A DNA stretch of 64,000 nt from Myxococcales bacterium (GCA_020633295.1 JACKDW010000003.1:248001-312000); one strand, 5' to 3'. Shown: positions 17,218 to 26,710, numbered from the stretch's first letter. Numbers and translations: made by a program. The notes: generated by a model from the letters alone, not told the origin.

Positions 17218-18360
17218 TCAGGGCGCGGTCGGATCGAGCACGTCGGGGTCGATCGCCAGCGGGTCGTGGTCCTCGCACGCGTCCTGCACGATCTCGCCGA
17301 AGAACTGCGAGAAGAAGTCGGTGTAGCTCTCGTGGCAGATGCTGCTGACGTACGCGTGCCCGACGGGGAGGCGATCCATGAATTGGCGGAGCCGGACGCC
17401 CTCCTCGGCGCCGATCGAGAGCACCGAGGACTCGGTCTCCTCGCTCTTTGAGGGCGGCAGCATCCACGGGCAGCTGCTGCCGCCCGGGTCCTCGCCGAGC
17501 AGCGCGCCGACGACGATCGCGTCGTCGTTCCCGCGCTTGAGGAAGCGCAGCTTCTCGTACCAGTACTGCGGGTCCCCGGGCGAGCCGTCGAAGCCCTGCT
17601 CGTCGAGCGCCGCGGGGTCGTCATCCTCGTCGGTGATGAGGATGACGACGAGCAGCGCGTCCTCGCGGTGGAAGCCGTTGTTGCACGCGCCAGGCGCGTT
17701 GAGCTCGGGCGAGAGCGCGGCGAGCATCGAGCGCATCGGCTGCTCGACGTCGACCCCGATCCCGTAGGGGATGAAGCAGCCGAAGGTCAGCAGGTCGAAG
17801 TTGGTCGACTCGTCCATGTACGGGTGGGTCTCGAGCGCGGCGCACAGCGGCCCCTCCTCGACCTGGATCGCGAGCGCGCCGTGCAGCTCGCAGCCGTCGG
17901 GGTTCACCGAGAGCGCGTCGGCCGTCGTCACGCCGAGATGGAAGCTGCCGATCTGCTCGAGCAGCGGCGCGGCGAAGTTGATGATGTCGTTGGCGAGCAG
18001 CACGAGGCGCGCGTCCCACTGCGCCATGCTGCGCGACTGATCGAGCACGACCAGGATGTCGATCTTCTCGCACAGCCACGGCGAGCCCGTGGTCTCCGCG
18101 GCCTCGGTGGTCTCGGGCGGGCTCGTCGTGAGCTCGCTCGAGGCGCCGCTCGTCGAGGCGCCGGACGACGTGACGTCCTCCGCGCCCGTCGAGACGGACG
18201 TCGGCGCGACGCCGTCGCAGTAGCCCTCGCGGCACGCGAGCGCGGGCCCGCAGTCGGCATCCTCCGCGCACGGGCGGCCGGCCGCGAAGCTCCCCGTGAA
18301 GCAGGCGCTCACGAGCGCGGCGGCGGCGGCGGCCGAGATGCCTCGCGCGAGGGAGCCCAT
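17218..18360 (-). CDS. vWA-domain lipoprotein
   Basis: 380 residues: lipobox VSAC (Cys20), a short Cys-rich segment (CAEDADCGPALACREGYC) of the type common in myxobacterial lipoproteins, a Ser/Thr/Glu linker, then a von Willebrand A-like domain. The MIDAS motif is VVLDQSRSM, with the second conserved strand LLVVILITDEDDD. These proteins are assumed to bind ligands outside the cell through a divalent metal. TAGGCT ends 7 nt before the ATG on the minus strand, so the mRNA may be leaderless. A clear paralogue lies at 58265-59485. It is divergent from the TPR kinase gene across 223 nt. Confidence 0.9.
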   Translation of the reverse strand: MGSLARGISAAAAAALVSACFTGSFAAGRPCAEDADCGPALACREGYCDGVAPTSVSTGAEDVTSSGASTSGASSELTTSPPETTEAAETTGSPWLCEKIDILVVLDQSRSMAQWDARLVLLANDIINFAAPLLEQIGSFHLGVTTADALSVNPDGCELHGALAIQVEEGPLCAALETHPYMDESTNFDLLTFGCFIPYGIGVDVEQPMRSMLAALSPELNAPGACNNGFHREDALLVVILITDEDDDPAALDEQGFDGSPGDPQYWYEKLRFLKRGNDDAIVVGALLGEDPGGSSCPWMLPPSKSEETESSVLSIGAEEGVRLRQFMDRLPVGHAYVSSICHESYTDFFSQFFGEIVQDACEDHDPLAIDPDVLDPTAP

Positions 18361-18583
18361 CGCGACCAGCCTACCGAGAAATCACGCCGCCCACGCCCGC
18401 GCGGCGGCGAGGGGCGCGATCACGACACACAGTCCCTGGGGACATGTGCCTGCGGCCCGGACGTCGCGCCGTCGCGCGCGCCGTCGCGCCGCCAGGCGCG
18501 GCCGCGCTCCCCCGACGCGTCTGCAGGCGCGGCGGCGCAGCGGCGCTCGGCGGTATGCTGCGGCCCGGAGGTCAGGCCGCCCA

Positions 18584-21487
18584 GTGGAGACAGGCGAGGC
18601 CGCAGCCGGCCGGATTGCGTACGAGGACGCGCCCACGGAGGCGCCCGCGGCGTCGATCTCCGCGACCGACGAGACGATCGCGGCCGACGTCTCGGGCGCG
18701 CTCGACGTCGCCGACACGCTCGCGGCCCGCGGCGACGCGCGCCGGAGTGACCCCGACGCCCCGCTGCAGCTGGGCGAGCTCGTCGGGCGCCTCGTGATCC
18801 TCTCGCAGCTCGGCAAGGGCGGGATGGGGGTCGTCTACGCCGCCCACGATCCGGAGCTCGATCGCAAGGTCGCGCTCAAGATGATCCTCGCCGACCGCGG
18901 CCGCGACGCGGACGCGCGCGCGCGGCTGCAGCGGGAGGCGCGGGCGCTGGCCCGGCTCGCGCACCCGAACGTCGTGACGGTGCTCGACGTCGGCGAGCAC
19001 CACGGGCAGCTCTGGATCTCGATGGAGTTCGTCCAGGGGCGCACGCTCTCAACATGGCTAAAGGAGCAGCAGCGAACGTGGCGCGAGGTGCTCGCGGTGT
19101 TCAAGCCGGCCGCGCGCGGCGTCGCGGCGGTCCACGCGGCCGGCCTGCTGCACCGCGATCTCAAGCCCGACAACATCATGGTGGGCGACGACGGGCGGGT
19201 GCGCGTCATGGACTTCGGGCTCGTGCGCCGCGACGGCGAGCCGGGCGGCCAGGCGCCAGCGGAGCCCGCGCGTGACCGGGGGCGCGTCGCCGTCGACGCC
19301 GGGGCCGACGCGCTCTCGACCGAGCTGACGCGCCTCGGCTCGCTGCTCGGGACGCCCGCCTACATGGCGCCCGAGCAGTACAGCGGCGATCCTGTGGATG
19401 TCCGAACAGACATCTTCTCCCTGTGCGCGACGCTGTGGACCGCGCTCTACGGGCAGCGGCCCTTCGCCGGCGCGACGATCGCGGCGCTGCACGACGCGGT
19501 GCTCACCGGCCGCGTCGAGACGCCGGCCGACGACCGGCGGGTGCCGACGTGGCTGCGCCGCGCGGCGCTGAAGGGGCTCGCCGCAGCGCCCGACGAGCGC
19601 TACGCCAGCGTCGAGGAGCTGCTCGCCGCGCTCGCGGCCGACCCGACCCGGCGTCGCTGGATCGCCGGCGGCGTCCTCAGCGTCGGGCTCGTCGCGGCCG
19701 CGCTCTACGGCGAGGGCCAGCTCGAGCGCGAGCGCGCGCTCGCGAGCTGCGCGCGCGAGGGGGCGCGGATCGAGGCGGTCTGGAACCAGGCGGCGCGCGT
19801 CGAGCTCCGCGAGCGCGCGGCCGCGACCGGCGTCAGCTTCGCGGAGACCGTGGTCGACAAGGCCGCGCCGCTGCTCGACGACTACGCCCGCGAGTGGGAG
19901 CAGGCGCGCGTCTCCGTCTGCAGGGACGTGACGGTCGAGGAGGTCTGGAGCGAGGAGCTGGGCTCGCTCGCCGTCGCCTGCCTCGACGAGCGCCGCGTGC
20001 ACCTCGAGACGCTGCTGTCGACGCTGCGCTCCCTGGGCGCCGGGGACGAGGGCGTGCGCGCGCTCGAGGGGGTCGTGGGGGCGGTCAGCGAGCTGCCGCG
20101 CCTCGACGACTGCCTCGCCGAGCACCGGCTGCGCGCGCGCCCGAAGCTCCCGCAGACCGACGGGGCGTCGCGCGAGGTCGGGCGGCTGCGCGGCCTGCTC
20201 ACGAAGGCCGCGACCCTGCGCGCGCTCCGACGCCACGACGAGAGCCTGGGGATCATCGCGCAGGTCGACGCCGACGCCGAGGCGCTGGGCTGGGCGCCGC
20301 TGCAGGCCGCCGCGTCCCTCGAGCGGGGGCTCGTGCTCGACGCGCGCGGGCGTCACGACGACGCCGCGACGCCGCTCACCGCCGCGTACCTCCGGGCCGG
20401 CGCCGCCGGGGCGGACGAGCTCTCCATCGCCGCCGCGACCGCGTTGATCTCGGCGACGGGGCGGGGCGACGGGGGCCTGCAGGCCGCGCGACACTGGAGC
20501 GAGCTCGCCGTGATGGCGCTCGACCGCGAGGGCGCGGACGCGCTGGACCTGCGCCGCGCCCAGGCGCTGCACAACCTCGGCGTCATCCTCGGCGAGCGGG
20601 GCGAGCCCGGCGAGCAGGCGCGCGCGCTGGAGCTGCTCGGGCGCGCGCTCGAGATCCGCCGACGCACGCTGGGCGACGACCACCCGAGCGTCGCCGCGCT
20701 GCTCGAGACGATCGGCACGCTGCACGCGGAGCAGGGCGCCGACGAGCAGGCGCTCGAGCACTTCGAGCGGGCGCTCGCGCTGCACGAGAGCGCGCTCGGG
20801 ATCGAGGCGGCGCCGGGCGAGCGCGCGTCGGCGCCGTCCCCCGCGGCCTCGCCGGGCGATGACCGGGCGCTCGTCGCCACGCGGGCGTCCCCGGAGGTCG
20901 GGACGCTGCTCGCCGACATCGGCGACGTGTACCTCGAGCGCGGGGACCCGCGCGCGCTCGAGGTCCTCGAGCGCGCGGAGGAGATCTACGAGCAGACGCT
21001 GGCGCCCGACGACCCGCGGCGCGGCGTCGTGCTCAACCGGCTCGGCCTCGCGCTGCATGAGCGTGGCGAGCAGGCGCGAGCCGAGACCTACTTCCGGAAC
21101 GCGCGCGCGCGCGCTCTCGCGCCGGCGGCGCGCGCCCGAGTCCATCTGGGCGGAGTGCGCTCGCCGAGATCTACGAAGGCGCAGGGGCGGCGGGTCGACG
21201 CGCTCCGGCTCGCGGAGCAGGTCCAGCGCGCCTCGACCGCGCGCCTCGTCGCCCCGGCAGCGCGCCGCGGCGAGCTTCGTGCTCGCGCGCGCGTGGAGCG
21301 CCGAGGACAGCGATCGCTGACCGCGCGCGCGCGATCGAGCTGGCGACCCGCGCCCGGCCAGCTGCACGACGCCGGCCCGCGCGCGATCGGGCAGCGCCGC
21401 GCCATCGCGCGATGGCTCGCCGAGCACGGCGGAGACCCGCTCCTGGCACCGAGCGCGCGCGACGAGGGCGCGCCGCCTGTCGAGTAG
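18584..21487 (+). CDS. Ser/Thr protein kinase with TPR tail (C-terminal region frame-scrambled)
   Basis: 967 codons. Kinase domain: GKGGMGVVY near 77-85, VALK, HRDLKPDN near 189, DFG near 210, GTPAYMAPEQ near 257-266; one membrane helix near 358-377; then an extracytoplasmic TPR region (for example RRRTLGDDHPSVAALLETIGTLH). GTG at 18584 is in frame 24 nt after TATGCT; no better start exists. From about 21100 to 21360 the homologous TPR sequence moves through all three frames six times, each by +1, returning to the original frame before the stop. The encoded C-terminus around residues 839-926 is therefore wrong relative to family or the gene is damaged. Kinase part appears intact. Confidence 0.88.
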   Translation: METGEAAAGRIAYEDAPTEAPAASISATDETIAADVSGALDVADTLAARGDARRSDPDAPLQLGELVGRLVILSQLGKGGMGVVYAAHDPELDRKVALKMILADRGRDADARARLQREARALARLAHPNVVTVLDVGEHHGQLWISMEFVQGRTLSTWLKEQQRTWREVLAVFKPAARGVAAVHAAGLLHRDLKPDNIMVGDDGRVRVMDFGLVRRDGEPGGQAPAEPARDRGRVAVDAGADALSTELTRLGSLLGTPAYMAPEQYSGDPVDVRTDIFSLCATLWTALYGQRPFAGATIAALHDAVLTGRVETPADDRRVPTWLRRAALKGLAAAPDERYASVEELLAALAADPTRRRWIAGGVLSVGLVAAALYGEGQLERERALASCAREGARIEAVWNQAARVELRERAAATGVSFAETVVDKAAPLLDDYAREWEQARVSVCRDVTVEEVWSEELGSLAVACLDERRVHLETLLSTLRSLGAGDEGVRALEGVVGAVSELPRLDDCLAEHRLRARPKLPQTDGASREVGRLRGLLTKAATLRALRRHDESLGIIAQVDADAEALGWAPLQAAASLERGLVLDARGRHDDAATPLTAAYLRAGAAGADELSIAAATALISATGRGDGGLQAARHWSELAVMALDREGADALDLRRAQALHNLGVILGERGEPGEQARALELLGRALEIRRRTLGDDHPSVAALLETIGTLHAEQGADEQALEHFERALALHESALGIEAAPGERASAPSPAASPGDDRALVATRASPEVGTLLADIGDVYLERGDPRALEVLERAEEIYEQTLAPDDPRRGVVLNRLGLALHERGEQARAETYFRNARARALAPAARARVHLGGVRSPRSTKAQGRRVDALRLAEQVQRASTARLVAPAARRGELRARARVERRGQRSLTARARSSWRPAPGQLHDAGPRAIGQRRAIARWLAEHGGDPLLAPSARDEGAPPVE

Positions 21488-21518
21488 TGAGCCCTCGCCC
21501 CGCGACGGCCGGCGCGAG

Positions 21519-21551
21519 CTCGGGGCGCCGAGCTCCGGCGCCCCGAGTTTT
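21519..21551 (+). terminator. Rho-independent terminator after the TPR kinase
   Basis: 12-bp perfect stem CTCGGGGCGCCG / CGGCGCCCCGAG with a 5-nt loop, followed by TTTT at 21548-21551. It lies 32 nt after the kinase stop in a convergent gap. Confidence 0.75.
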
Positions 21552-21570
21552 GACATGTCTCGCAAGACAT
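21552..21570. terminator. ACATGT-type dyad (ATGTCT-CGCA-AGACAT)
   Basis: Six-bp arms with a 4-nt loop directly behind the kinase terminator, in the convergent gap before the toroid gene. It shares GACATGTCY-N3-AAGAC with sites at 26653 and 36214. Confidence 0.4.
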
Positions 21571-21584
21571 TCTCGAAACGTCGC

Positions 21585-23507
21585 TCACCAGCTCATGTTC
21601 GAGGACGCCGCCGGCGCGCCGGCGGCCGCCTCGACCTCCGACTCGAGCTGGCGGAACCCGTCCTTCTGGGTGCGCACGCGGTACCGGCCGTCGATCACGT
21701 TCTTGAACCGGTAGTTGCCCTGCTCGGTCGTCCGCGTCGTCTGCACGACGCGCCCGCGCTCGTCCACGAGCTCGAGGATCGTGTTGGCCGAGCCGCGGGC
21801 GCCCTGCTCGAGCGAGAGCTGACCCCCGATCTCGCCGAAGCTCGCGCGCTGGTCCGCCGAGCTCCCCTGGAAGAACAGGGTCTGCACCTCCTGCAGGCGC
21901 GCGTCGCCGTCGACGAACACGAGCTTGGCCATGTACGCGCCCGGGCCCGCAGGCGCCCCGTCGTCGGTCTCGCCGCCCCAGCGCGCCTCGAGCGGCCCGG
22001 GCGCGCGCGCCAGCGTCTGCTGGTGCAGGCGCGTCTTCGGCTGCTGCTGGTCGTCGACGCTCCAGACCTCGAGGCGGATCTCACCGCGATCGGACTCATG
22101 GGCCACGTTGCGCAGCGTGATGCTGGTCGCGCCCGCGTTGGGGTCGAAGCGCGCGCCGAGCTGGGTCAGGTACACGTCGCCCGCGTACAGCTCGAGCGCG
22201 CGCCGGGTCTTGCGGCCGTCGGCGGTCGTGGCCACGAGCTCGAGGATGTGCTTGCCCGACGTCAGCTCGTCCGCGCTCCAGTCGAGCGCCAGCGTCGCGC
22301 CGCACGCGGCGTCGAGCGGGCGATCGTCGATCAGCGCCTCGAGCTGGACGACCTCGCGCCCCTTGCTGTCGCTCGCGGAGATCGAGGCGCGCTGCCGGCC
22401 CTTCACGCGCTGCCCGTCGATGAGCCCGGAGATCGTGATGCTGGCGACGTCGACGGTCGTCAGCCCGAGCACCGCCCACATCGTCTCGCCCTTCTCGGAG
22501 CCGGTCTGGTTGCTCCTGTAGGTGCTCCACGCGCCGGACTGCTCCTGGTGCGCGAGCAGGTAGGCGAGCCCGCGGGCGACCGCCGGGTGGCCGTCGCTGA
22601 AGCCGGCGAGCTTGAGCGCGTACACGGTCTGGCCGGTGGCGAACGCGTCGCTCTCGGGGCCGTCGAGCGAGAAGCCGCCGTCGTTGCGCTGCCGCGCGAG
22701 GAGCATCTCCTGCAAGCGCACGGACGCCGCCTCGCTCCGCGTCACGCCCGAGGCCGAGAGCCCCATCAGCGCGAAGTTGATGTCCTGGATGTACACGCCC
22801 TCGCCGCCGTCGGGCCAGGACCGCGCGACGGTCTGGAGGTAGTACTCCGCGCGCTGCAGCGGCGTCAGCCAGGTCTCGTCGGCCGTGCGCGCGTAGGCTT
22901 GCCGCCAGGCCTGCGCGGCCTGATAGGTCGTCTGCATGGTGCCGCCGGTGATCGGGCGGCGCGCGTCGTCGTCGACGATCGCGCCCTCGTGGTTCTGCAG
23001 CTGCACGAGCTCGCCGGCGTAGCGCAGCAGGTCCTCGGTGTGCGCGCCGCCGACGAAGCGGTCGTAGCGGGCCCACGCCGAGGCTTCGAACGCGACCCCC
23101 GTCACGCGCCCGCCCGCGGTCACGCCCATCTCGAGCGCCTTGATCATCGCCTCGAGGTCATCCGTCGCGACGCGGTACTGCGAGCTCGTCGCGGTCGCGA
23201 GCGCCTCGAGCGTCACGGCCTGCACGTGGCAGCCGAAGCAGCGGTGCTGCGCCGTCCACTCCTTGCTCGCGCGGGCGAGGTACGCGAGCCCGCGGTCGGC
23301 GGCGTCGCGCGTCCGGCTGTCGCCCGCCTCGTGCGCGGTCATCTCCGGCAGGTCGCACTGCAGCGCGGGCGCGGACCCGGCCCACGACGTCGGCTCGGTC
23401 GCCGGCGCCCGCGTGTCGCCCGGCTGCGGCGCCGTGAGCAGTGACGTGGCGACGACGCCGATGCCAAGAATCCCGAGCACGGAGGTCGCTACCGCTGTTC
23501 GATTCAT
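21585..23507 (-). CDS. Secreted toroid-repeat protein with CxxCH motif and C-terminal regulatory-like domain
   Basis: 640 residues. N-terminal signal anchor (about residues 5-25). CFGCH at 90-94 matches a c-type haem attachment motif. Residues about 70-350 contain alpha/alpha-toroid repeats of the prenyltransferase/squalene-hopene-cyclase type (QNHEGAIVDDDARRP, RQRNDGGFSLDGPE, HQEQSGAWSTYRSN, each Gly/Asp/aromatic-rich); the acidic DxDD motif of a cyclase was not seen. Several beta-sandwich segments follow, ending in a carboxypeptidase-regulatory-like unit (TTEQGNYRFKNVIDGRYRV). It probably works in the periplasm; the haem and toroid link is unusual. A GGGAG site lies 8 nt before the ATG at 23507. 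Confidence 0.88.
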   Translation of the reverse strand: MNRTAVATSVLGILGIGVVATSLLTAPQPGDTRAPATEPTSWAGSAPALQCDLPEMTAHEAGDSRTRDAADRGLAYLARASKEWTAQHRCFGCHVQAVTLEALATATSSQYRVATDDLEAMIKALEMGVTAGGRVTGVAFEASAWARYDRFVGGAHTEDLLRYAGELVQLQNHEGAIVDDDARRPITGGTMQTTYQAAQAWRQAYARTADETWLTPLQRAEYYLQTVARSWPDGGEGVYIQDINFALMGLSASGVTRSEAASVRLQEMLLARQRNDGGFSLDGPESDAFATGQTVYALKLAGFSDGHPAVARGLAYLLAHQEQSGAWSTYRSNQTGSEKGETMWAVLGLTTVDVASITISGLIDGQRVKGRQRASISASDSKGREVVQLEALIDDRPLDAACGATLALDWSADELTSGKHILELVATTADGRKTRRALELYAGDVYLTQLGARFDPNAGATSITLRNVAHESDRGEIRLEVWSVDDQQQPKTRLHQQTLARAPGPLEARWGGETDDGAPAGPGAYMAKLVFVDGDARLQEVQTLFFQGSSADQRASFGEIGGQLSLEQGARGSANTILELVDERGRVVQTTRTTEQGNYRFKNVIDGRYRVRTQKDGFRQLESEVEAAAGAPAASSNMSW

Positions 23508-23943
23508 GTCTGAGCTCCCATGTCGTTTGTCCTCGCGCGTCGACGTCCTGCGGCCCCGGCCGCGCGCCCGCGCGTCTGTTCGCGTCTCTTGCCTCTACGC
23601 AGGGATAGGGCATCCGGCGCGCGGCGACGGTAAAAGAAATGCAAAACGCGATCGCGCGCGGCGACGCGACGTCGAGGAACAGCGTCCCGGCCGCGCGCGC
23701 GAGCCTCCGCCGCGCGCAGCGTGACGACACGAGCCCGCGTCCCGAGGCGGATAAGCTGTCTTATCAGGCATGTTTGGAGGGCGTCGCCGCCCGACGCGTC
23801 GTGACGCCCGCGGATGACGAGGGCCCGGGCGACGGCCGCGACCGCGGGGCGGCTCTCAGCGCGGCTCTCAGCGCGTCGACGCGTCGGCGCCTCGGCGCGT
23901 CGAACAGGATTGCTCCGCCCGCGCGTTCTCGCTACCGTCGGGT
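23508..23943. other. 436-nt divergent intergenic region
   Basis: Separates the toroid gene and the Hint lipoprotein. It contains the GATAAG-CTGT-CTTATC dyad at 23750 and a short direct repeat CGGCTCTCAGCG near 23851-23875. No gene with coding bias was found. Confidence 0.6.
23750..23765. promoter_or_regulatory. Perfect dyad GATAAG-CTGT-CTTATC
   Basis: 6-bp AT-rich arms with a 4-nt spacer in an otherwise GC-rich divergent region; typical size for a TetR/MarR-type operator. About 180 nt upstream of the Hint lipoprotein start. Confidence 0.4.
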
Positions 23944-24870
23944 ATGCGTTCGACCCTCTTGATCTCGTGTGTGAGCCTGCTGGGCGCGATGGTGATCGCG
24001 TGCAGCGGCGGCGACGGCGAATCGGCGACGACGGCGAGCAGCGGCACGCAGGGCAGCTCGAGCGGCGAGACCGCGAGCGCGAGCGACTCGAGCGCGACGG
24101 GGCCGAGCGCGTCGGGCAGCGGCGGCGGCACGAGCACGGGCGATCCGCAGACGAGCTCGAGCGGCGGCCCGAGCACAGGCGACAGCGCGACCTCGAGCGC
24201 GACCTCCGGCTCGACCGGCTCGACCGGCCCGACCTCCGACGCGACCTCCGACTCGACCTCCGGTCCCGACACGACCGTCGGCACGTCAGCCACGGAGACC
24301 GCGGGCACCACGGGGATGTGCGACGCGACCGGCGGCGACATCTGTCCCGAGGGCACGTGCAAGCTGTTCGACGACGGCCCGTGCGAGGAGCCCTCGGGCC
24401 CCGTCGGCAACGGCTGCTGCGCCTGCGAGTGCGGCTTCTGCTCGGCGTTCTGCCGCTGCGCCGCCCCCGACACGCCGATCGCCACGCCGTCGGGCGAGCG
24501 CCCGATCGAGGAGCTGCGCCCCGGCGAGCTCGTGTACAGCGTCGACCGCGGCCAGCTCGTCGCGGTGCCTGTCCTCGAGGTCAGCAAGGTGCCCGCGCCG
24601 CTCGATCACGCCGTGCTCCGGGTCGCGCTCGCCGACGGCCGCGTGATCGAGCTCAGCCCGGGTCACCCGACCGCCGACGGCCGTCTCCTCCGCGAGCTGC
24701 GGGCCGGCGACCTCCTCGGCGACGTGGCGATCACGGGCGTCGAGTCGATCCCGTACGCACACGCGTTCACCCACGACATCCTGCCGGCCTCGAGCTCGGG
24801 CGCCTACTTCGCCGCCGGCGCGCTCATGGGCAGCACGCTCGCGCCCGCGCCGTCCGAGTGCGGTCCGTGA
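23944..24870 (+). CDS. Lipoprotein with C-terminal Hint (hedgehog/intein) domain
   Basis: 308 residues. Lipobox VIAC (Cys20), a Ser/Thr/Gly linker to about residue 125, a Cys-rich knot (CPEGTCKLFDDGPCEE, CCACECGFCSAFCRC), then a Hint domain beginning at Cys172 (CAAPDTPIATPSGERPI) with ELRPGELVYSVD, the block-B-like SPGHPTADGR around His241 and the terminal SSGAYFAAGALMGST. The first Cys and the His could support self-cleavage, but typical TxxH is replaced by PGHP, so activity is uncertain. TACCGT lies 5 nt before the ATG, without a Shine-Dalgarno. It converges with the glycine-rich lipoprotein gene. Confidence 0.87.
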   Translation: MRSTLLISCVSLLGAMVIACSGGDGESATTASSGTQGSSSGETASASDSSATGPSASGSGGGTSTGDPQTSSSGGPSTGDSATSSATSGSTGSTGPTSDATSDSTSGPDTTVGTSATETAGTTGMCDATGGDICPEGTCKLFDDGPCEEPSGPVGNGCCACECGFCSAFCRCAAPDTPIATPSGERPIEELRPGELVYSVDRGQLVAVPVLEVSKVPAPLDHAVLRVALADGRVIELSPGHPTADGRLLRELRAGDLLGDVAITGVESIPYAHAFTHDILPASSSGAYFAAGALMGSTLAPAPSECGP

Positions 24871-24910
24871 CCCCTCGCGACGCGTCGCGCGATCGTCCGT
24901 ATCAGTCGTC

Positions 24911-26614
24911 TCAGTAGTAGACGACGACCCGCCCCGGGTTGCCGTCGTTGCCCGGCGCGCCGCCGTCGCCCACGCCCGCCACGTAGTCGGCGTCGAGCTT
25001 GTTCGCGGCCGACATCCCCTGGCCCGCGACCACGCAGCCATCCTGCGGATCGACGTAGCTGCTGCCGCCGCCGCCGCTCCCGCCCGTGTTGCCGCCGCAG
25101 TCGCCACCGCCGCTGCCGCCGCCGAACCACCCGCCGCCGCCGCCGCCGCCGCCCTAACCCGGCGCGGCCATGATCGTCACGCCGCCCTGGAACTGCGAGC
25201 CGCCGCCGCCCATCCCGGACTGCAGGGTGCAGCCGCAGGTCGTCGTCCCGCCGGCGCCGCCGCACGTATGGGTCGCGCCGTAGCCCCTCGTCCCGTAGGT
25301 CGCGTCGGCGAGCGGCGGGTCCTCGCCGTCCGCTCCGCTCGCGCCCCCGCCGGCGCCGCCGTCGGGGCAGGGCTGCTGCACGTTGCACCCGCCGGCGCCC
25401 CCGCCTCCGCCCGCGGTCGCGAGCTCCGTCAGCCCGCGCCGGATCGCCGAGCGCCCGCCGCCGTTGCCCGCGAAGAAGCCGCCGTGCCCGCCCCCGCCGA
25501 AGATCATCGTCTGCGAGAACGAGTCCTCGCCGCGCTGCCCGACGATCACGGTCAACATCTCTCCTGGTGTTACGGACAGGTTAGCGAGCGCGAAGCCGCC
25601 ACCGCCGCCGGCGCCGCCCTGGTTGGCGTTCCACGACCCGCCGCCGGCGCCCCAGAGCTTGACCCAGATCGACGAGACGCCGCCCGGCACCATGAATTGC
25701 TGATCCCCGCCGGTGTACGAGAACGCCGCCGCGCTCAGGCCGCCGAGGTCAGGGTTGAGCTGGTCATCGGAGCAGGCGGCGGGCGGCTCGAGCGGCTCAT
25801 TCGAACAGACGCCGAGGCTCGCCTCCTGGACGTCGACGAGCCCGTCGCAGTCGTTGTCGAGCTCGTCGTTACACTCGTCCGCGTCCTCCGGCAGCACGAA
25901 GCCCGCGCACGGGCCCCAGAACGCGACGCCGTCCTCGACCTCGCAGAGCTGCGTGCCGGACTGGCAGATCCCGACGTCCTGCGTGCCCTCGGGGCCGGGG
26001 TAGCAGTCGCCGACCTCGCCGACCATGCACTCGCAGGTCTCGTCGACCTCGTCGTCGCAGTTGTTGTCGAGGTTGTCGCAGATCTCGTCGACGGGGCCGA
26101 GCGCGCCCTCGCAGGCGCCCCACGCGTCGCCGACGCACAGCTGCGCGCCGGCTTGACACTCGCCGACCCCGGACTCGGGGAAGGGGAAGCACGGCTGACT
26201 CGCGCCGTCGTCACAGGGGCAGCCGTCGTCGATCTCGCCGTTGTCGTCGTCATCGACGCCGTTGTCGCAGATCTCCTCGAGCCCGCCCGTGGTCGCGTCC
26301 GTGGTCGCGCCCGTCGTCACGCCCGTCGTCACGCCCGTCGTCGCGTCGCTCGTCGTCGTCTCGCTCGCGGTGGTCGACGGCCCGACGCTCGTCGCGTCGC
26401 TCGTCCCGCTCTCGCTCGCGCCGCCCTGCGTCGTCGTCGCGTCGCTCGAGCTCGACGCGCTCGTCGCGGCCTCGGTCGAGCCGCCCGCGGTCGTCTCGTC
26501 CGTCGCGCCGCTGGTCGCGGCGTCGCTCGTCGAGCTCACCGTGTCGTCGCCGCACGCGGCGGCGAGCGTCGCGAGCAGCGCCCACGACGCGCGATGGTTG
26601 CGCAGCCTCATCAT
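24911..26614 (-). pseudogene. MopE-like glycine-rich lipoprotein interrupted by an in-frame amber codon
   Basis: Lipobox AAAC (Cys21), Thr/Ser linker, two MopE-type motifs (CDNGVDDDDNGEIDDGCPC; CDNLDNNCDDEVDETC) and related Asp-rich loops, then a glycine-rich beta domain. At codon 487 the frame meets TAG (25154-25156), immediately before a (GCC)n tract coding poly-Gly. The same frame then continues for 80 codons of clearly homologous sequence (WFGGGSGGG, SSYVDPQDGCVVAGQG, ending GRVVVYY) to TGA at 24911. So the native protein is probably about 567 residues. Either the gene is truncated, the stop is read through, or the base is a sequencing error. GGGAGG precedes the start. Confidence 0.8.
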
Positions 26615-26652
26615 TGTCGTCCCTCCCGCGCGCTCGATTATATGACTATTTA

Positions 26653-26669
26653 GACATGTCCATAAAGAC
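26653..26669. other. GACATGTCC-N3-AAGAC element
   Basis: Sits in an AT-rich patch (26637-26670) between the LysR stop and the start of the glycine-rich lipoprotein; third member of the motif seen at 21552 and 36214. Here the dyad is imperfect, so promoter or binding-site roles are as likely as termination. Confidence 0.35.
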
Positions 26670-26710
26670 GCGTCGAGAGACGCCGGCTCGCGCGACCGAC
26701 CGGCGCGCCG

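Noticed and set aside
25268..26653. Plus-strand open frame of 461 codons
   Set aside because: Antisense to the MopE-like lipoprotein, which has a signal peptide and known motifs.
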